A DNA stretch of 8,992 nt, from contig JAESSZ010000925.1 in the NCBI GenBank assembly GCA_016763875.1, positions 1-8,992 on the forward strand, in the 5' to 3' direction. A model generated the notes under the pieces. That model had not been told where the DNA came from, ran no database searches, and was given only the letters and a program-made list of their open reading frames with translations. The position numbers and the translations under genes are program-made. Positions within the stretch are counted from its first letter, which is position 1, and each line of letters begins with the position of its first letter. Positions 6,486 through 8,992 of this stretch are shown one piece after another. This stretch comes from Nannocystaceae bacterium (GTDB lineage Bacteria; Myxococcota_A; Polyangia; Nannocystales; Nannocystaceae).

Positions 6486-7607
6486 CTACGACGGCTCGCG
6501 CCGATTGTCTGCTGTGATGCGCCCGGCTCGACGCCTCAGTCCGGCGAGCAGCACCAGGAATAAGACTCCGCCACCCGTCAGCGGTTTTCCCCCCACGCGA
6601 CAGCGACCTCCGTCATCGTTGCTGTCAGCGCCCGCCTCGCCTGTGCTGTCCTCGGCACCATCCGCGCTGGTAGTGCCGCCACCAAGCACGAGCACCGGAT
6701 ACGGTGAGTAGGCGACGTAGCTCTGTCCCGACGGGTCCGTCACATCGATTCGGACTTTGATCGATTTTCCACCGGCCTCGGACGGGGCGGTTAGCGCCAA
6801 CATGAGATCGCCCGATGGCGCATCCGCGTCGTCAACAAAGGGCACCCACGTCGGCTCGTCCAGGCCTTCCAGTATGCCGTAGGACGCGGAGTAGGTTGAG
6901 CCCGGGGCCGCATCGATGCACGCGGCCATCGTGTAGCTCTCGCCCACTTGGGCTGCGGGGGCGTCGGGGCTGGCGTCAAAAAACGCAGCGGGCCCGGCCG
7001 CATCAGGATTGCCAGCCTCGACGATTCGGACCACGCCGAGTCGGTACGACCACAGGTTGTTCTCGGGCTCCCACGTGTACGCCGCGAGCACCCACGCGCC
7101 CGGGCTGACGCCGGTTGTGTCCCAGTCAAACCCCATCGCGGCTTGCTCCACGGTGATGGGGGCGCGTGGCTCTGCGGTAGTGACCGCGGTCCAACTCGAC
7201 GCAGGCCATGCACTCGCGGTTTCCAAGATGTCCTGGGCGCCGTAGCTTTTGGTGTTGTCGCCGTTGGCCTCAGCGCGGTCGTGGTCAGCCTGGCTGACGT
7301 AGTTCGGTAGTCGGTAGTCGAAGCGCAACTGCCGAAACGCGAAGAACTGCATGCGGCGGCTGTCGTCCAACTCTTCGGCGGACAGCTCGGTGTCGTCGAA
7401 GGGCACCGCGTAGTCGAACGAGGCGACGGTACCCGTCTCGATTCTCATCGAGCACGGCGTGTCGGCGAACAACGCAGGGGTACGTGGTCGCAGGCCGTTG
7501 GCCGCGGACGCCGTGTTCGGGAGCAACAGCGTCGGGATCGCGAGTGCAGCTGCAGCCAAGCTCACGGCCGCCAGCCTCGGCCCCACCGCGGAGTTCCGTC
7601 GCGTCAT
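6486..7607 (-). CDS. Secreted protein of unknown function with MYXO-CTERM-like anchor
   Basis: 373 residues; I do not recognise the main domain. Seen: a signal peptide with n-region Arg3, Arg4 and Arg11, a hydrophobic core, and an ASA|AN cleavage site after residue 35. An exported part of about 280 residues follows, rich in Trp, Tyr, Asp and Pro and probably beta-sandwich: one block has GFDWDTTGVSPGAW then a YTWEPENN..YRLGVVRIVE stretch, and a second ends in DPSGQSYVAYSPYPVLVL. After it come a Gly/Ser/Asp-rich linker, a single Cys336 in GGRCRVGG, a short hydrophobic run (348-357), and Arg358-360. This tripartite tail resembles MYXO-CTERM, which in myxobacteria is processed by myxosortase and holds proteins at the outer membrane or cell surface. 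The tail after the Arg cluster is about 13 residues, somewhat long. The start ATG at 7607 is chosen because it opens the signal peptide; the frame runs back to 7820 over the divergent gene. It is followed after 11 bases by the aldo/keto reductase. Confidence 0.8.
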   Translation of the reverse strand: MTRRNSAVGPRLAAVSLAAAALAIPTLLLPNTASAANGLRPRTPALFADTPCSMRIETGTVASFDYAVPFDDTELSAEELDDSRRMQFFAFRQLRFDYRLPNYVSQADHDRAEANGDNTKSYGAQDILETASAWPASSWTAVTTAEPRAPITVEQAAMGFDWDTTGVSPGAWVLAAYTWEPENNLWSYRLGVVRIVEAGNPDAAGPAAFFDASPDAPAAQVGESYTMAACIDAAPGSTYSASYGILEGLDEPTWVPFVDDADAPSGDLMLALTAPSEAGGKSIKVRIDVTDPSGQSYVAYSPYPVLVLGGGTTSADGAEDSTGEAGADSNDDGGRCRVGGKPLTGGGVLFLVLLAGLRRRAGRITADNRREPS

Positions 7608-7614
7608 GTCCGTG

Positions 7615-7620
7615 AGTGTA
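7615..7620 (-). promoter_or_regulatory. Putative -10 box of the MYXO-CTERM-like gene
   Basis: On the minus strand TACACT (4 of 6 to TATAAT) ends 7 bases before the ATG at 7607. Transcription would start at or next to the A of the start codon, giving a leaderless mRNA. No Shine-Dalgarno is present. No convincing -35 is seen. Confidence 0.35.
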
Positions 7621-7673
7621 GCCGGCCGTCGGCCAAATGTGCGCGACGTCCGAGACACCCGCGACAGCTCAGG

Positions 7674-7679
7674 TATGCT
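7674..7679 (+). promoter_or_regulatory. Putative -10 box of the C-x6-CH lipoprotein gene
   Basis: TATGCT, the same hexamer as at the NCS1 gene, ends 7 bases before the GTG at 7687. If used, transcription would begin at that GTG, and the ATG at 7675 (inside the box) would not be translated. No convincing -35 is seen. Confidence 0.35.
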
Positions 7680-8154
7680 CCGGCCCGTGGCACGCACCGA
7701 TCGTGTTTGGCTCGTGTCTGTGCTCGTGTTCTCGGGCGCGTGCGTGGGCGACGACGATGGCGACGACAGTGGCGAGCCTGGCGCACCTGTCTGTGTCCAG
7801 TTCGAGTTCGAGGGCTGCACCCCGCAGTTTCCCGCGCAGTTCGAGCGGCTCCACCAGGAGATGCTACTGCCGGTCTGCGGGGTTCAAGGTGGCGCGTGCC
7901 ACGGCACAAGCGCGGCGGCGGGCGCCCAAGACGGGCTACTGATCGACGCCGACCTCGACGCAACCTTCGATACGCTACTGGGGACCGACGGAGGACCGGT
8001 GTTCGTCAGTCCGGGCGATGTCGCCTGCAGTCCGATCGCGGTCCGTGCCAACACAGACGAGGATGCGTATCTGATGCCACCGGGCGCAGTGCCTCTGGAT
8101 GCGGCGGTGCGTTGCTCGTTGGCGCTTTGGATCGCGGACGGCGCCTTGCGTTAG
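7675..8154 (+). CDS. Small lipoprotein with cytochrome-like C-x6-CH motif
   Basis: 159 residues from ATG 7675, or 155 from GTG 7687; I list the longer form, but the promoter reading favours 7687. Seen: a short basic n-region, a hydrophobic core (11-22), and Cys23 in FSGAC followed by an Asp-rich stretch, which looks like a lipoprotein signal although Ser at -3 makes the lipobox imperfect. The mature part has Cys40/Cys48, then LLPVCGVQGGACHG with Cys68, Cys75 and His76, a DLDATFDTLL segment, SPGD (112-115), Cys118, MPPG (134-137), Cys147 and a final LWIADGA. The order 'CH - FDTLL - PGD - MPPG - WI.dGA' matches a class of small cytochrome-like lipoproteins I recall from myxobacteria and planctomycetes. 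The Cys spacing is six residues instead of two, so covalent c-haem is doubtful; the other Cys residues may form disulfides. The neighbouring multihaem lipoprotein suggests a redox or envelope role (inference). Confidence 0.75.
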   Translation: MLRPVARTDRVWLVSVLVFSGACVGDDDGDDSGEPGAPVCVQFEFEGCTPQFPAQFERLHQEMLLPVCGVQGGACHGTSAAAGAQDGLLIDADLDATFDTLLGTDGGPVFVSPGDVACSPIAVRANTDEDAYLMPPGAVPLDAAVRCSLALWIADGALR

Positions 8155-8168
8155 GCAGATCTGAAGGT

Positions 8169-8199
8169 GGGCACAGCGGGCGGGCACAGCGGGCGGGCA
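8169..8199 (+). repeat. 13-bp tandem repeat, about 2.4 copies
   Basis: GGGCACAGCGGGC at 8169-8181 is repeated exactly at 8182-8194, and GGGCA begins a third copy at 8195-8199. It lies in the 91-base gap between the two lipoprotein genes, just upstream of the second gene's possible promoter. It could be a slippage product or a protein-binding array. Confidence 0.8.
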
Positions 8200-8230
8200 T
8201 GGCTGGTCGGCACGTGTGCGCCGGGTCGGC

Positions 8231-8236
8231 TACGCT
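8231..8236 (+). promoter_or_regulatory. Possible -10 box of the pentahaem lipoprotein gene
   Basis: TACGCT (TA, then T at the last place) ends 9 bases before GTG 8246. It resembles the boxes at the other genes that lack a Shine-Dalgarno. Weak: only 3 of 6 match TATAAT, and no -35 is seen. The gene could instead be read through from the lipoprotein gene 91 bases upstream. Confidence 0.25.
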
Positions 8237-8245
8237 GTCTGGGTC

Positions 8246-8992
8246 GTGTCCCGTTGCCGCCGTATTCTGCCGTGGGTGGCATTGATCCCGTTGGCGCCGC
8301 TAGTCCCGCTGTCCGGCTGCAATCGTGACTCCGACGACGGTCGCGGGCTTATCGCGGGCGTCGAGGACCGGCTGCTCGACCCAAAGACCTGTGAGCAGTG
8401 CCACCCCGATCACTACCGAGAGTGGCTGGGAAGCATGCACGCGTACGCGGCGGAGGACCCGATTTTCCTGGCGATGAACGCTCGGGGCCAACGAGAAACG
8501 AACGGTGCCCTTGGCGACTTCTGTATCCGTTGCCACGCGCCGCTCGCGGTTGAACTCGGGCTAACCACCGATGGGCTCAACCTGCAGGAGGTCCCCAAGC
8601 ACCTGCAGGGGGTGACCTGTTACTTTTGCCACACCGTCGCGTCCGTCAACGGGACCCACAACAACCCTCTGACGCTGACGCTGTCGTCCACGATGCTGGG
8701 CGCGATAGCGGATCCGGTCGACACCGACGCGCACGGATCGGCGTACTCACCACTGCTCGACTCGCTCACGCGGGAGTCGGGCGATATGTGCGGCGCGTGC
8801 CATGACATCGTCAATCCCAACGGCGTGCATTTGGAACGCACGTACGCGGAGTGGCTCGACTCCTTCATGGCGGACGAGGATCCTCTGAGCGGCGCGCCTG
8901 CACCCTATGGTCTGCGCTGCGCAAGCTGCCACATGGGCCCCGCACAGATGGGGCCCATCGCCGACGTCCCGGGCGTACGTGCCGATCGCTTC
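8246..8992 (+). CDS. Multihaem c-type cytochrome lipoprotein (five CxxCH seen), 3' end cut
   Basis: The frame opens at GTG 8246 and runs to the last base (249 residues, no stop). The last in-frame stop upstream is the TGA at 8162-8164. Seen: a signal peptide with Arg3, Arg5, Arg6, a Pro/Leu-rich core and a good lipobox LSGC at 22-25, so the mature protein should be a lipoprotein on the outside of a membrane. Five c-haem sites follow: CEQCH 49-53, CIRCH 93-97, CYFCH 125-129, CGACH 182-186 and CASCH 225-229. The first is followed by HYREWLGSMHA, the 'YxxWxxSxHaxA' pattern of cytochrome c554-like proteins, in which His65 could be a distal ligand. The spacing is irregular, as in c554/NrfB-like multihaem proteins. 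The role is probably electron transfer in the envelope; partner and substrate are unknown, and more haems may lie beyond the edge. No Shine-Dalgarno is present; GTG 8216 is an alternative start that would lengthen the signal peptide. Confidence 0.88.
   Translation, partial: MSRCRRILPWVALIPLAPLVPLSGCNRDSDDGRGLIAGVEDRLLDPKTCEQCHPDHYREWLGSMHAYAAEDPIFLAMNARGQRETNGALGDFCIRCHAPLAVELGLTTDGLNLQEVPKHLQGVTCYFCHTVASVNGTHNNPLTLTLSSTMLGAIADPVDTDAHGSAYSPLLDSLTRESGDMCGACHDIVNPNGVHLERTYAEWLDSFMADEDPLSGAPAPYGLRCASCHMGPAQMGPIADVPGVRADRF

Noticed and set aside
6545..6605. True sortase LPxTG signal in the 6486-7607 protein
   Set aside because: The residue before Pro is Lys, not Leu, and the Cys plus Arg-cluster layout fits MYXO-CTERM better. 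Kept only as a question in the findings.
7459..7674. Longer form of the C-x6-CH lipoprotein starting at ATG 7459
   Set aside because: It would bury the lipoprotein signal in the middle of the protein and overlap the start of the divergent MYXO-CTERM-like gene.
7675..8154. Calling the small lipoprotein a genuine c-type cytochrome
   Set aside because: It has no CxxCH; the spacing is C-x6-CH, so covalent haem attachment cannot be claimed.
1..8992. tRNA, rRNA, CRISPR, IS element, phage or toxin-antitoxin genes
   Set aside because: No regularly spaced repeats, terminal inverted repeats, transposase-like motifs or RNA-gene signatures were seen on either strand.

Overview
The DNA is GC-rich and dense with genes. 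I suspect a myxobacterium-like organism (Myxococcota, perhaps the Nannocystineae side). The main evidence is a secreted protein ending in a MYXO-CTERM-like tail, next to an Asp-rich lipoprotein with a CH-type motif and a multiheme c-type cytochrome lipoprotein, a mix I associate with that phylum. This placement is inferred from style, not from a marker gene.

Layout. (1) 1-1263, plus strand: the C-terminal 420 residues of a GH31 glycosidase, cut by the left edge. (2) 1269-2702, minus strand: an NCS1-family nucleobase/hydantoin transporter, tail to tail with the GH31 gene. (3) 2703-2902: a divergent control region. (4) 2903-5480, plus strand: preT and preA, one base apart, encoding the two subunits of a bacterial NAD(P)-dependent dihydropyrimidine dehydrogenase. 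(5) 5524-6474, minus strand: an aldo/keto reductase with an intact catalytic tetrad. Eleven bases upstream of it, on the same strand, lies a secreted MYXO-CTERM-like protein of unknown function (6486-7607). (6) 7608-7674: a short divergent promoter region. (7) 7675-8154, plus strand: a small lipoprotein with a cytochrome-like but non-standard C-x6-CH motif. (8) 8246-8992, plus strand: a lipoprotein cytochrome with five CxxCH haem sites, opened by GTG and cut by the right edge.

How the parts fit. The transporter and PreTA form a divergent uptake-and-reduction module for pyrimidine bases (uracil/thymine to the dihydro form, or the reverse). The later steps, dihydropyrimidinase and ureidopropionase, are not in the window. 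The right-hand end looks like the start of an envelope electron-transfer locus. The GH31 gene and the reductase have no visible link to either module.

Nothing here clearly amounts to a new biological system. The observations most worth checking are: -10-like boxes sitting 7-12 bases before start codons that lack a Shine-Dalgarno sequence, which suggests leaderless or near-leaderless transcripts; the pairing of the C-x6-CH lipoprotein with the pentahaem lipoprotein; and a hairpin in the preT leader. I saw no tRNA, rRNA, CRISPR array, insertion sequence or phage gene.
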